From: Gammaproteobacteria bacterium | Lineage (GTDB): Bacteria; Pseudomonadota; Gammaproteobacteria; QNFE01 | Reading direction: 5' to 3' | Assembly (NCBI GenBank): GCA_003645455.1 | Contig: QNFE01000010.1 | Span: 1 to 46,529, forward strand | DNA: 46,529 nucleotides | In this document: positions 17,673 through 26,600 of the stretch, piece after piece | Layout: each line of letters begins with the position of its first letter | How positions within the stretch are numbered: position 1 is the first letter of the stretch | Translations under genes and position numbers: made by a program | The notes under the pieces: generated by a model | What the model was told of the DNA's origin: nothing | The model's database searches: none | Seen by the model: the letters and a program-made list of their open reading frames with translations, nothing else

Positions 17673-18175
17673 TTTTTAACCTCTCTCAATTCTATAATGT
17701 TTTTTAAAATATAGGATATAGCGCTGAAAATTAAAAATATAAATCCCGCTGGAATCATAGCTTTTATAATCCACCGATGAGTAAGTCCGCCTGGGTCTTC
17801 GCTAATTTCAGAGGTTATATAAGCATCTTTGATAAACTCCGTAGAGCCTGTAATAATCAACACTGCCACAGGGATTAAAAAAAATATAGTGCCAAAAATA
17901 TTGATGTAGTTTTTTGTGGAGGGAGCAAAATTATCATATAAAAAATCAACTCGCACATGGGAATCTGTTTTTAGTGCAAAACCCACTCCATATAAAATAA
18001 TAACGGCAAATAAATGCCACTCCATCTCTTGCATACCAACTGATGAGTTGTGAAAAAAATATCTCATAACAACATCAAACAAGACATTAAGAACTAACAA
18101 CAGCAGTAACCACGAGATAACTCGTCCCATAAAGTCAATAGTTTTATCAAAAAAATTTTGGATAGTTTTAATCAT
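17669..18175 (-). CDS. dctQ: TRAP transporter small membrane subunit
   Basis: A 168-residue protein with four membrane helices (about residues 15-35, 50-65, 88-108, 130-155). It carries the DctQ features MQEMEWHLFAVIILYGVGFALKTDSHVRVDFLYD. DctQ forms a complex with DctM and stabilises it. It overlaps the cytochrome gene by eight bases and dctM by four, so the three form one transcription unit. Confidence 0.92.
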   Translation of the reverse strand: MIKTIQNFFDKTIDFMGRVISWLLLLLVLNVLFDVVMRYFFHNSSVGMQEMEWHLFAVIILYGVGFALKTDSHVRVDFLYDNFAPSTKNYINIFGTIFFLIPVAVLIITGSTEFIKDAYITSEISEDPGGLTHRWIIKAMIPAGFIFLIFSAISYILKNIIELREVKK

Positions 18176-18812
18176 CTAAAATACTCAAATATGCCAAAAT
18201 ATTATGAATTTGTTTGGCGTTAAAATCTAAAAATAAAATTTCATCTGGTTTTTCTTCGTCGTGAATTCTTTGTCTATTGTTATAATATTTAATCTGTTTG
18301 GTTAAGTATTGGGTGTATTGTCCTGCCAAAGCTGGAATATCTTTTTTGCCCTCACCTTTTTTGCCGTGGCAAATGGCACATTCTTTTTTATAAAGCATGG
18401 CACCATCTTTATAATCACCGTCAACCTTGGCAATATTTAAAACTTGTTTGGCTAATAACATTCTCTCATAAGCATTAAAATTATTCTCATCAATAGGTGG
18501 CATTTTATTTTTTATTTTTATCTGAGTGAGGTATGCTGCTACATTCTGCATATCCGCTTGGGATAATTCTCGCTCATCAGTATATGGATTCATAGGAATA
18601 TTAGAACGAGTTCTTGCCTGAAATCGGTTTAATTGTTGGATTATATATGCCTCACTCAACCCTGCAATTCTGGGATATTCGCCGTCTTTACCGCCCTCGC
18701 CAAATTCACCGTGACAGCCCGCACAGGTTTCATTTATATCAAAACCATCTTCAATATCAATATCGTAGGAAAATGCACCACAAGAAATAAAAAGCAATAA
18801 AAATAGCGGCAT
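18168..18812 (-). CDS. Di-heme cytochrome c, c4-like
   Basis: A secreted or membrane-tethered cytochrome of 214 residues with a short hydrophobic leader (MPLFLLLFISCGAFS) and two CxxCH sites, CAGCH at 30-34 and CAICH at 145-149, about 115 apart as in c4-type cytochromes. The first domain has a plausible Met ligand in NIPMNPYTDE (M74). The second domain contains no Met at all after its heme site, so its axial ligand must differ or be absent. The ATG has no strong ribosome site. Being first in an operon with TRAP genes is unusual. Confidence 0.85.
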   Translation of the reverse strand: MPLFLLLFISCGAFSYDIDIEDGFDINETCAGCHGEFGEGGKDGEYPRIAGLSEAYIIQQLNRFQARTRSNIPMNPYTDERELSQADMQNVAAYLTQIKIKNKMPPIDENNFNAYERMLLAKQVLNIAKVDGDYKDGAMLYKKECAICHGKKGEGKKDIPALAGQYTQYLTKQIKYYNNRQRIHDEEKPDEILFLDFNAKQIHNILAYLSILDD

Positions 18813-18928
18813 TCTATTTATGAATTCTTATAAAAAATCTCCATTATAGTTAATAATTTATAAAATTTCATATTTTCTTTATTATGAGACTTTTTCACAA
18901 TCTTAATCTCATTGGCGACAAGATTAAA

Positions 18929-19007
18929 AAGGGACTGGTATTGAATGCAAAATAAAACAGATGATGGCTTTATGTCAAAATCATCTTATAAAAAATGCCT
19001 GTCCCTT
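18929..19007. other. Two-part hairpin in the cytochrome upstream gap
   Basis: The arms AAGGGACTGGTATT and AATGCCTGTCCCTT pair with two mismatches. Inside them AGATGAT (18959-18965) pairs exactly with ATCATCT (18980-18986). The two nested stems are separated by A-rich stretches. It could be a small structured RNA, a terminator or a transposon remnant; nothing else in 18813-19045 looks functional. Confidence 0.4.
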
Positions 19008-19045
19008 AGTTTTGTTGTGGATTAGGGGCAGTTTCTTTAAAAAGT

Positions 19046-19251
19046 CCGTCACTGCGAGTGAGCTTGCGAGTGTGGCAGTCTCTCTTTTTACCCCAAGAGA
19101 TTGCTTCGTTCCTCGCAATGACGGTAATTCTCTGGCAGTCTCTTTAAAAAGTCCGTCACTGCGAGTGAGCTTGCGAACATGGCAGTCTCTCGTTATTATC
19201 CGTCCGCTTTGATGAGATTGCTTTGTCGCTACCGCTCCTCGCAATGACGGG
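19046..19251. repeat. Interspersed palindromic repeat, two tandem units
   Basis: Units 19046-19124 and 19153-19251 each run from CCGTCACTGCGAG to CTCGCAATGACGG, so their ends are inverted repeats and each can fold into a long hairpin. The shared middle holds GAGCTTGCGA and GGCAGTCTCT on one side and GAGATTGC on the other. ORFs through this stretch are by-products of the repeat. Confidence 0.85.
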
Positions 19252-19260
19252 TTTTTTTAT

Positions 19261-19350
19261 TTACCCTCAATAATTCTAATTTCATCAGGGGTGAGGTTGT
19301 ATAAATCATAAACCATCTCATCTATTTTGCTCTCTGAATTTAGGTAAAAA
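19261..19350 (-). pseudogene. C-terminal remnant of a restriction/DNA methyltransferase gene
   Basis: The minus strand, in a frame different from the glycosyltransferase, reads SESKIDEMVYDLYNLTPDE then IRIIEGK and a TAA at 19261-19263. The pattern KID-(M/L)-VY-LY-LT-EE-I-IVEG is the characteristic C-terminal end of Eco57I-type and related N6-adenine methylase/restriction proteins. Only about 30 codons survive, wedged between a repeat and the 3' end of the glycosyltransferase gene. The family call rests on this short pattern. Confidence 0.5.
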
Positions 19351-20362
19351 TCTGGTGTAATTTTAACACTACATCTTCAATTGTTATTCTGTTCATTGTG
19401 CCAGGATCTTTTACTCTCAAACCCCATTTTAAGTCTTTTGCGGATTTATTGTGTTTGGCCATAACTGCCTCTTGATATCTATCTATCGTGGTGTTCTGGC
19501 TGTAATATGGGCGAGCTCTGTCAGGATTGGTGCAGGCATATAAACCGATTACAGGGGTTGCTACTAAAGTTGCCATATGGGCGGGGGCTGAATCAACACA
19601 AAGCACCGCCGATGATTTTTTGATGATATACAATAGTTGTTTGAGTTCTGTTTTACCGACCAGATTGATAACTTTATGTTGTTTTTGTTGAATATAATCA
19701 CCATATTCTTTTTCAATTTTGGTGTTACCCCCTGCGATTATCACTTGTAAATCTAAGATTTTAAGGGCATATTTTGCTATCTCTGCATAGGATGAAACAC
19801 TCCAGTTGCGATAACTGTGGACAGAACAGGGACAAATTAGTAAAATTTGTTTTTTGGTAGGGTTCGGTGGTAGTGGATAAAATTTATCAGGAGGCAAGGA
19901 GAATTTGGGTAGAGTTTTTGGCAGATTAAGGTAGTCACAAAAACTTAACATTGTTTCTAAAATATGAGATTGGGTTATGTATTTTATCTTGTTATTTGTC
20001 CATAAATACTGCATATCTTTGCTGTTTTTTTTGGCAAAACCTAATTTAACCGGAGCCTTGATAAACATTGAAATCAGGCTTGCGCGCATTGCCATTTGCA
20101 TATGAAACAATATATCAAATTTTTTATTTTTTATTTTTTGGTATAATTGCCAAAATTCCTTGATACCTTTTTTTTTATCAAAAACGATAAAATCAACACC
20201 CGATAAGCCTTCTAAAAAAGTCATCTCGTTTTTACCGACTATCCAGGTTATTTTTGGTGGGTCAGGGAGTGATTGGAGTTTATTGATAACCGCCAAAGTA
20301 TGGCAAACATCACCTATGGCTGATAATCTTAGGATGCAAATATTTTTATAATTATTTTTCAT
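19340..20362 (-). CDS. Glycosyltransferase family 9, heptosyltransferase-like
   Basis: A 340-residue GT-B enzyme of the ADP-heptose:LPS heptosyltransferase family. It starts ICILRLSAIGDVCHTLAVI, the usual N-terminal glycine-rich strand-loop. The C-terminal donor-binding half contains LLICPCSVHSYRNWSV, ADILK-like VINLVGKTELKQL and CVDSAPAHMATLVATPVIGLY, where the D-PHA motif of the family is replaced by DSAPAH as in many WaaC/WaaF proteins. It probably adds heptose to the inner core. It is divergent from kdkA with only 16 bases between start codons. WaaC versus WaaF cannot be decided. Confidence 0.88.
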   Translation of the reverse strand: MKNNYKNICILRLSAIGDVCHTLAVINKLQSLPDPPKITWIVGKNEMTFLEGLSGVDFIVFDKKKGIKEFWQLYQKIKNKKFDILFHMQMAMRASLISMFIKAPVKLGFAKKNSKDMQYLWTNNKIKYITQSHILETMLSFCDYLNLPKTLPKFSLPPDKFYPLPPNPTKKQILLICPCSVHSYRNWSVSSYAEIAKYALKILDLQVIIAGGNTKIEKEYGDYIQQKQHKVINLVGKTELKQLLYIIKKSSAVLCVDSAPAHMATLVATPVIGLYACTNPDRARPYYSQNTTIDRYQEAVMAKHNKSAKDLKWGLRVKDPGTMNRITIEDVVLKLHQIFT

Positions 20363-20378
20363 TAAAAAATACGACTAT

Positions 20379-21074
20379 ATGGCTATTGAAATAATACACA
20401 AAAAAGATAAAGTATACATTATTGATAAAAAATTAAAACCATTAAATGAGAAAATTTTTAGTGATGATTTTTTACAAGAGCAAGCTTTGGTGTATAAAAC
20501 CCAAAGTGGTCGCAGTGACACTTTGTTTTTTGAATGGAATAAGTTAAAAATTGTCAAAAAACACTATTATCGTGGTGGTTTGATGAGTAAAATTAGCCAA
20601 GATAAGTATTTTTATTTAGGAAATAAATTTATCCGTGCTTATGCTGAATTTTATTTATTAATATTTTTAAACAAAAAAAATATGCGCTCTCCTGTGCCAT
20701 TGGGTTTGAGAGTCGTGAAAAATGGGTTATTTTATACCTGTGATCTATTGACCCAAGAGATAGAAAACTCCATAAGTTTGGCGGATTTGGTGCAAAATAA
20801 AAATATAAAAAAATCTCACTGGCAAAATATCGGCCAAGAGATTGCAAGATTTCATAACATTGGTTTACATCATGCAGATCTAAATTCCAACAATATTTTA
20901 TTGGTTAAAGCTGTGCCCTATTTGATTGATTTTGATAAATGCAAAATCAAAAAATGTGCTACGAGATGGCAACAAAAAAACCTAAGAAGGCTATTGAGAT
21001 CTTTAAAAAAACTTACGAATTTTAACGAACAGGATTTTCAAATTTTAAAAAATTCTTACAAAAATATTAATTAA
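20379..21074 (+). CDS. kdkA: 3-deoxy-D-manno-octulosonic acid kinase
   Basis: Membrane-associated protein-kinase-fold enzyme phosphorylating Kdo on lipid A in organisms with a single Kdo. The 231 residues include YRGGLMSKISQDKYFYLG near 64-81, the catalytic loop HHADLNSNNIL (164-174) and the metal-binding DFDKCKI (184-190), all typical of KdkA/WaaP kinases. The adjacent heptosyltransferase supports an LPS core role. No ribosome site is evident, and the promoter must overlap the divergent gene. Only three bases separate it from the next gene. Confidence 0.87.
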   Translation: MAIEIIHKKDKVYIIDKKLKPLNEKIFSDDFLQEQALVYKTQSGRSDTLFFEWNKLKIVKKHYYRGGLMSKISQDKYFYLGNKFIRAYAEFYLLIFLNKKNMRSPVPLGLRVVKNGLFYTCDLLTQEIENSISLADLVQNKNIKKSHWQNIGQEIARFHNIGLHHADLNSNNILLVKAVPYLIDFDKCKIKKCATRWQQKNLRRLLRSLKKLTNFNEQDFQILKNSYKNIN

Positions 21075-21077
21075 CCT

Positions 21078-21779
21078 ATGCAGCAACCTATTATAAAAAT
21101 ATCTAAACGCGCTTTAAGAATAACGATAAAAATCGATAAGAGAAAAAACATCTATCTTACTATTCCAAAAAAAACTGCCAAAAAAACTGCTTTGGATTTT
21201 TTTCACTCCAAAAAAAAATGGATCGAAAAACATTTGAAAAAAATGCCAGATATTATGGAGGATATAGGAGGGCTACCAGAGGAATTGAATTTAATTAGCA
21301 TCAGTGAAAAATATAAAATTAACTATATTCAGTCCCCCGTCTTAGAGCGGATGAATATTGAGATTTTGATACCCTTAAAGACTATCAATTTGCATGGCAA
21401 TATAAAAAATAAAAATCTTGTTATTTTATCAATAAAAAAAGCATTGAAAGTTATTGCCCATGAAAAACTTACTATTTTGCTCCAAAATTCTGCCAAAAAA
21501 TATAATTTACCATATAATAAGCTTACCATCAAAGATAACAAAACAAACTGGGGAAGTTGCTCGGCACAAAAAAATATTAACCTTACAATTAAATTATTAT
21601 TTTTGCCATTTGAATTGTTAGAGTTTATTATGATTCACGAACTATGTCATACTGTGCACCTTAATCATAGTGTTGATTTTTGGAATTTATGTCGCCAAAA
21701 ACTACCAGACAACGAGAAATTAAAAAAAACATTTAACCAGCAAACTCATCAATACATTCCTTGCTGGATGGACTTATAA
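21078..21779 (+). CDS. YgjP-like metal-dependent hydrolase (SprT/M48-like)
   Basis: A 233-residue member of the YgjP/DUF45 family. The zinc site HELCH is at 187-191, with HLNHSVDFW following at 194-202. The conserved WGSCS motif lies at about 158-162, and a Lys-rich N-terminal beta region is usual in the family. It is probably a cytoplasmic metalloprotease; substrates are unknown. It appears co-transcribed with kdkA and converges on pepA with 21 bases between their stops. Confidence 0.85.
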   Translation: MQQPIIKISKRALRITIKIDKRKNIYLTIPKKTAKKTALDFFHSKKKWIEKHLKKMPDIMEDIGGLPEELNLISISEKYKINYIQSPVLERMNIEILIPLKTINLHGNIKNKNLVILSIKKALKVIAHEKLTILLQNSAKKYNLPYNKLTIKDNKTNWGSCSAQKNINLTIKLLFLPFELLEFIMIHELCHTVHLNHSVDFWNLCRQKLPDNEKLKKTFNQQTHQYIPCWMDL

Positions 21780-21800
21780 CGATAATTAAACTTGTATCAT

Positions 21801-23288
21801 TCAATTGTGGATACAAGAGCATATGTATTCTAATAACAGGCTGACAGGTCGTCCAGTTGCACCCTTTTCTTTACCATCCATCCAAGCTGTGCCTGCGATA
21901 TCAAGATGAGCCCATGGATATTTTGTAGCGAATCTTGACAAAAAACAAGCGGCGGTTATTGTGCCTGCTTTTGGTCCGCCGATATTTGCCATATCAGCAA
22001 AGTTACTATCTAATTGCTCTTGATATTCATCAAATAATGGTAACTGCCAACACTTATCATTACACCAATTGCCAGCATTTATTAAATCTTTGGCTAATTT
22101 TTTATTGTTTGATAATAAACCTGTGGCAACCGAGCCTAATGCTACGACACAGGCTCCTGTAAGGGTGGCAACATCTATAACAGCTTTTGGTTCAAATTGT
22201 TTGGCATAGGTTAGGGCATCACACAATAATAATCTCCCTTCGGCATCTGTATTTAAAACCTCTATTGTCTGTCCGGACATACTTTTAATCACATCGCCAG
22301 GACGTGTAGAATTGCCCCCTGGCATATTTTCTGTGGTAGGAATTAAAACGATTAAATTGGTGGATAGTTGCAACTCACAACAGGCTTTCATGACTCCCAT
22401 AACAGCCGCAGCTCCTGCCATATCATATTTCATCTCATCCATTCTTGCCCCTGGCTTTAAACTTATTCCGCCTGAATCAAAAGTGACTCCCTTGCCGATT
22501 AACACTGTTGGTTTTTGATTAGAATTTTTGTAGTGCATTTTTATAAAATAACTAGGTTTTTTAGAGCCTGCTGAAACGGATAACATTGCATGCATATTTA
22601 ACTCTAACATGTGTTTTTGATCCAATATTTTAACATTTAGATTTTTATATAATTTTTGCATTGAGGTGGCTTGTTTCGTTAAATAATAAGGAGTGCAAAT
22701 ATTAGCAGGCATATTGGAGAGATTTTTTGCCATATGGATGCCATCTGTAATCGCTTGCCCTTGTTTGACAGCTATGGAACAATCGTCTAAATTATCGTTG
22801 TCATTGATGACAAATGTAAGTTTTTTTAAAGGTTTTATGGTTTTGCTGGCAGTTGTTTTTAATTTGTCAAAAACATACAAGGACTCAGAGCTTATTCTGG
22901 CACCAAAACGGATTCTCCAGTTTACATCTTTATTTTGGACTTTAAGCTGGGTAAGATAACTTACCGCCTCAGCTGATCCTTTGCGTTGCAACAAATCGGC
23001 AGCGGCTTTATTTATTTTTGCATATTCTTGCATACCTATATCTTTTTCTTTGCCGCACCCTACCAATAACACTCTATCTGCTTTTATGTTTGGCACATTT
23101 TGCAACAATAAAAGTGATGCTAAATCTCCGTCCATATCGCCACGACGTACTATTTTTGAGATAAAACCATCTGATGCTTCATCTAATATTTTGGCAGATT
23201 TGGTTAATTTGCGATTTGACAGAACTCCCACAATAACACAACTTGTTCGCTGTTTGCAGGGGTCACCTTTTTTGATTTTTATATCCAT
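21801..23288 (-). CDS. pepA: Leucyl aminopeptidase (M17)
   Basis: Hexameric two-metal aminopeptidase, also a DNA-binding regulator in E. coli. With the ATG at 23288, preceded by AGGAG six bases away, the product is 495 residues; a longer in-frame extension upstream reads into repeat-like sequence and is rejected. Catalytic motifs are complete: IGKGVTFDSGGISLKPG (Lys and Asp ligands), MKYDMAGAAAVMG and the M17 signature NTDAEGRLLLCDAL. The N-terminal macro-like domain occupies about the first 170 residues. Confidence 0.95.
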   Translation of the reverse strand: MDIKIKKGDPCKQRTSCVIVGVLSNRKLTKSAKILDEASDGFISKIVRRGDMDGDLASLLLLQNVPNIKADRVLLVGCGKEKDIGMQEYAKINKAAADLLQRKGSAEAVSYLTQLKVQNKDVNWRIRFGARISSESLYVFDKLKTTASKTIKPLKKLTFVINDNDNLDDCSIAVKQGQAITDGIHMAKNLSNMPANICTPYYLTKQATSMQKLYKNLNVKILDQKHMLELNMHAMLSVSAGSKKPSYFIKMHYKNSNQKPTVLIGKGVTFDSGGISLKPGARMDEMKYDMAGAAAVMGVMKACCELQLSTNLIVLIPTTENMPGGNSTRPGDVIKSMSGQTIEVLNTDAEGRLLLCDALTYAKQFEPKAVIDVATLTGACVVALGSVATGLLSNNKKLAKDLINAGNWCNDKCWQLPLFDEYQEQLDSNFADMANIGGPKAGTITAACFLSRFATKYPWAHLDIAGTAWMDGKEKGATGRPVSLLLEYICSCIHN

Positions 23289-23393
23289 TTTTATCTCCTT
23301 AAAAAAAATTATTATTGTTATGTTTCTATATGCCTGCTTACAAAAAAATTTACCATAACAAACGAATCTATAGTAATCTCTTAAAAGAATCCC

Positions 23394-23634
23394 ATCATTG
23401 CAACGACTGCGAGCGTGGCAATCTTGTATCTTATAGAGGCAAACGGACACCAAAAAAAGAACCCGTCATTGCGAGCATAGCACGGCAATCTCTTGTTAGT
23501 ATACGGATAACAACAAGAGATAACCACGGCGTTTTATTATCTTGCATTACATATTTATTCCGTCCGCCTCGTTATGACGGATTATTTTTAAGAGGTCGCC
23601 ACATTCTGCTTCGCTGTATTCATAATGACGGGGC
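23394..23634. repeat. Interspersed palindromic repeat copy abutting the activase stop
   Basis: Contains CCGTCATTGCGAGCATAG, GCAATCTCTTGTTAG, AACAAGAGATAACCACGG, CCGCCTCGTTATGACGG and a final CATAATGACGGGG. Several partial units are mixed in both orientations. The right edge lies two bases from the stop codon of the giant activase gene. The rest of the 23289-23635 gap is pepA upstream sequence. Confidence 0.8.
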
Positions 23635-23635
23635 T

Positions 23636-26600
23636 CTATGTTTTTGCATAAAACCTTACTGGGTTTAATTGTTTTAAGATCGCAGTTGTAATCTGGTGCT
23701 CGTCGATGTCACCTAATTGTGAAAAAATATGTTCAATGCTTGTTTTTATCTCTTTTTTATCTAAGATAGCAGGGGTTATAACCTCTGCCATTGAGGACAC
23801 CATACAACCTTGCGGTGCTACATTAAAAATAATATCATAATCTTGTTTTATCTTTAACATAACTTCGCCGATATAAGGCAATAATTCGCCATCTGGCAAT
23901 TGAGTTGGTATTATTTTTTTTGATTCTGTCATGACAGATTGAATATCTTCTGGCATTTTAAGGTTACAAACATTATACAAAGGTTTTGCTAAGAATCCTC
24001 GCAAAGACGACAACACTCCCTGATATGATTTTATTTTTAATTCCAGTTTTTTTATTTTTTTATTATTTATTTTTGCCATATTGTTATGTTTTATTATGGA
24101 CTTATTGATTTCAGCAATATAGCCATATAACAGATATTCAAAGTAACTCCAAATGGGGGTATGAGTTAGATTAAAACTATTAAAACCTAAGGTTTTTAAG
24201 ATTACTTGATGAATTTCTTCAATTTGTGCAATTCGCATATATGCCTCACCATCAATATGAATTTTTATATTGTTTTTACTGGTTTCTTGCTGACACCAGG
24301 TTTTGCTAAATATTTTTAATTTGCGTTCTAATTTTTTGGAATATAGTTTATAAATAAAATATTTTAAAATAGGGGTTATTATCGGAGTATTGTCGATAAC
24401 ATCTGTTATTTTTAATAATTTTTTATTCGGTTTTAATTCGTGCTCTAAGATGTGATAAATATCAGTTTTTAATTTTAAAAATTCTTTAATAAATTCTTCA
24501 TATTCGGTATGATTTATGCATTGACTACTGCCGTTAAATTTCAACTGGTGCAAGATTCCTTGAATTATAACACCTTGAATTGCTCGGATATGTGACCACT
24601 GGGGCAGACCTATATCAAACCCTGAATCCTCCGAGGCTACCAAAAATTGCATAGTTAAGTCATCAGTTGTTTTATTATTTTTATTTTTGTCTGCCTGTTG
24701 TTTTTCAAATATTTTATGGGTTTCAACATATTGCCCCTGCCGACATGGTCCTGCCCCTTTGTTGTTAAAAATAAGACATCGTGTTTTGTTGATAAAATCT
24801 GGATGATTTTGTTGTTTTTTGGCTATAAAATCCTCTTTGGCATTTAGTATGTCACCGTATACAGCAGCCAGAGGTGCGCAGACCGCCGAGCCTGAATATT
24901 GACGCCCTTTTACTATCGCGGATTGCAAACTATAATTTTCATCATAGTTATCAATGCAAACAAAACCTGCACTGCGGATGACGGAAGTTAAAACTCGGTT
25001 ATCACTGAGAGTGGGAAAATAAATAACATCAGTTTCTGGATTTAATTTCTCTTTGTTGCTAAATTTATCTAAGATCCTAATATCAAAATTATTGTCGTTA
25101 TCGTTTAATAGATCTTGATGAATGTTATTTTTTAATTGTTTGGTATAGGTATTTACTCTATTTTCTAAATGAGCAAGTTCCTTGATGGCGGCGTCTGATT
25201 GAATAAATAAAAATGGGCGATTTTTGGTTATCTCTTGAATAAGTGGTAAGGTAGTGCTATCAGGACCACACATAAAAGACGATACCTGCACGACCGGAAT
25301 TGTTGTGTCTGTTTTTTCAATTTGTTTAAAAAGGCTTGCTAATTTTTTATGCTTTAAAACTGTATGCAGTTTTTTATCGGTAATGGCAGATATGAGCGAG
25401 CTAATAAAGTGCGGATTTCTCCAATATAAGTGTTTAAAGTTTTTATTTAACTCAATATCAAAAACATAACTCGGAATCGTTATCATATTCTTGTCTCGCA
25501 ATAACCTACCCACATGGCTGTCATAAATACCAGGGTTTAGGATATATTCACGAGCAGCTATAATTGCAACTTCTAAATTATTATCAACTGCATATTGAAT
25601 ATAATCCGCTGCTATATCGGCTAATTCATTTTTAAAATCAGCCTGTTTTTTGATGGCTTTATCAAGAATTAAAATAAAATCAGTTGTATTTATGTCTATT
25701 TTATAGTGAGAGAAAATAGCTTTTAGTTTAGGGTATAAAACAGGGGCAATAACATCAGCTTTTAAATCACTAAGGTCAATATCAAAAACACAAAAACGGG
25801 CGTTCTTATTTTCTAATTTACCGAGTTTTTCGCCAAGTGCCATCCCCCCTTGGTTAATCGTGCAGGTTTTGGCTAATGATGGGTTTTTATCATTTTTATC
25901 TCTTGGTAAAAATTCAATTTGAGGGGCTATTATTATACCGTGTTCTTCGGTGGCAAGCCTTTTAAATTGTCCGACCGCACCAATTTGAGGGGCACAGGTA
26001 TCAATATTAAAATCAGCCTGGGCGTTTATTATATCTTGCTCTGTAATATTATCAACATATATCGGAATATCAAGTTGCCCGAAGATGTTTACAAAAAAAG
26101 TCGCCCACTCAGATACCACAAAAGTTCTGGGAATAATAAGGCGATTTTTATCCTCGCTTTTTGGCATTTGTTTGTCAATATGTTTATAAATTGATAAATA
26201 GGTATTTTCTACTTTTATTTTTGGCTTGTGGATTTTTATGACAAATTCGTTGATGGCACTACAACCGCCGAGCTTGAAGTTAAAACTTTTTTTATTTTCA
26301 TCAAAACTTGTCAAGGATGAGCGATTACAGCGAGCAGATTTGTCGCCACATACTGCCCCCTTACATTGAATTATCTTTTTTCTGTATTCTTTATCAATAA
26401 AACTTTGTAGTTTAATAGTTACATTACTATTATCTGTGGTAGGCATAGATTTTTGTAGCCCAATACAGGCTCTGTGTCCGGGGTTAGGTGGCACTAAACA
26501 ATATATATTGTCTTTGGTAAAAGTTTGTAATTTGCTCGCCACCGCCAAGGGCAATGGTTTTGATAACATTGTTTGACCATGTAATAATGCGACTGTGTGT

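Noticed and set aside
18981-19244. 87-residue minus-strand ORF and 83-residue plus-strand ORF (18961-19212)
   Set aside because: Both translate the interspersed palindromic repeat units (SLRGTKQS-type peptides); no start signal or conserved function.
23289-23453. 55-codon N-terminal extension of pepA
   Set aside because: It reads across repeat-like sequence with no ribosome site, whereas the ATG at 23288 has AGGAG and matches the family start.
23315-23668. 117-residue plus-strand ORF
   Set aside because: Translation of the repeat copy at 23394-23634; it also overlaps the activase 3' end.
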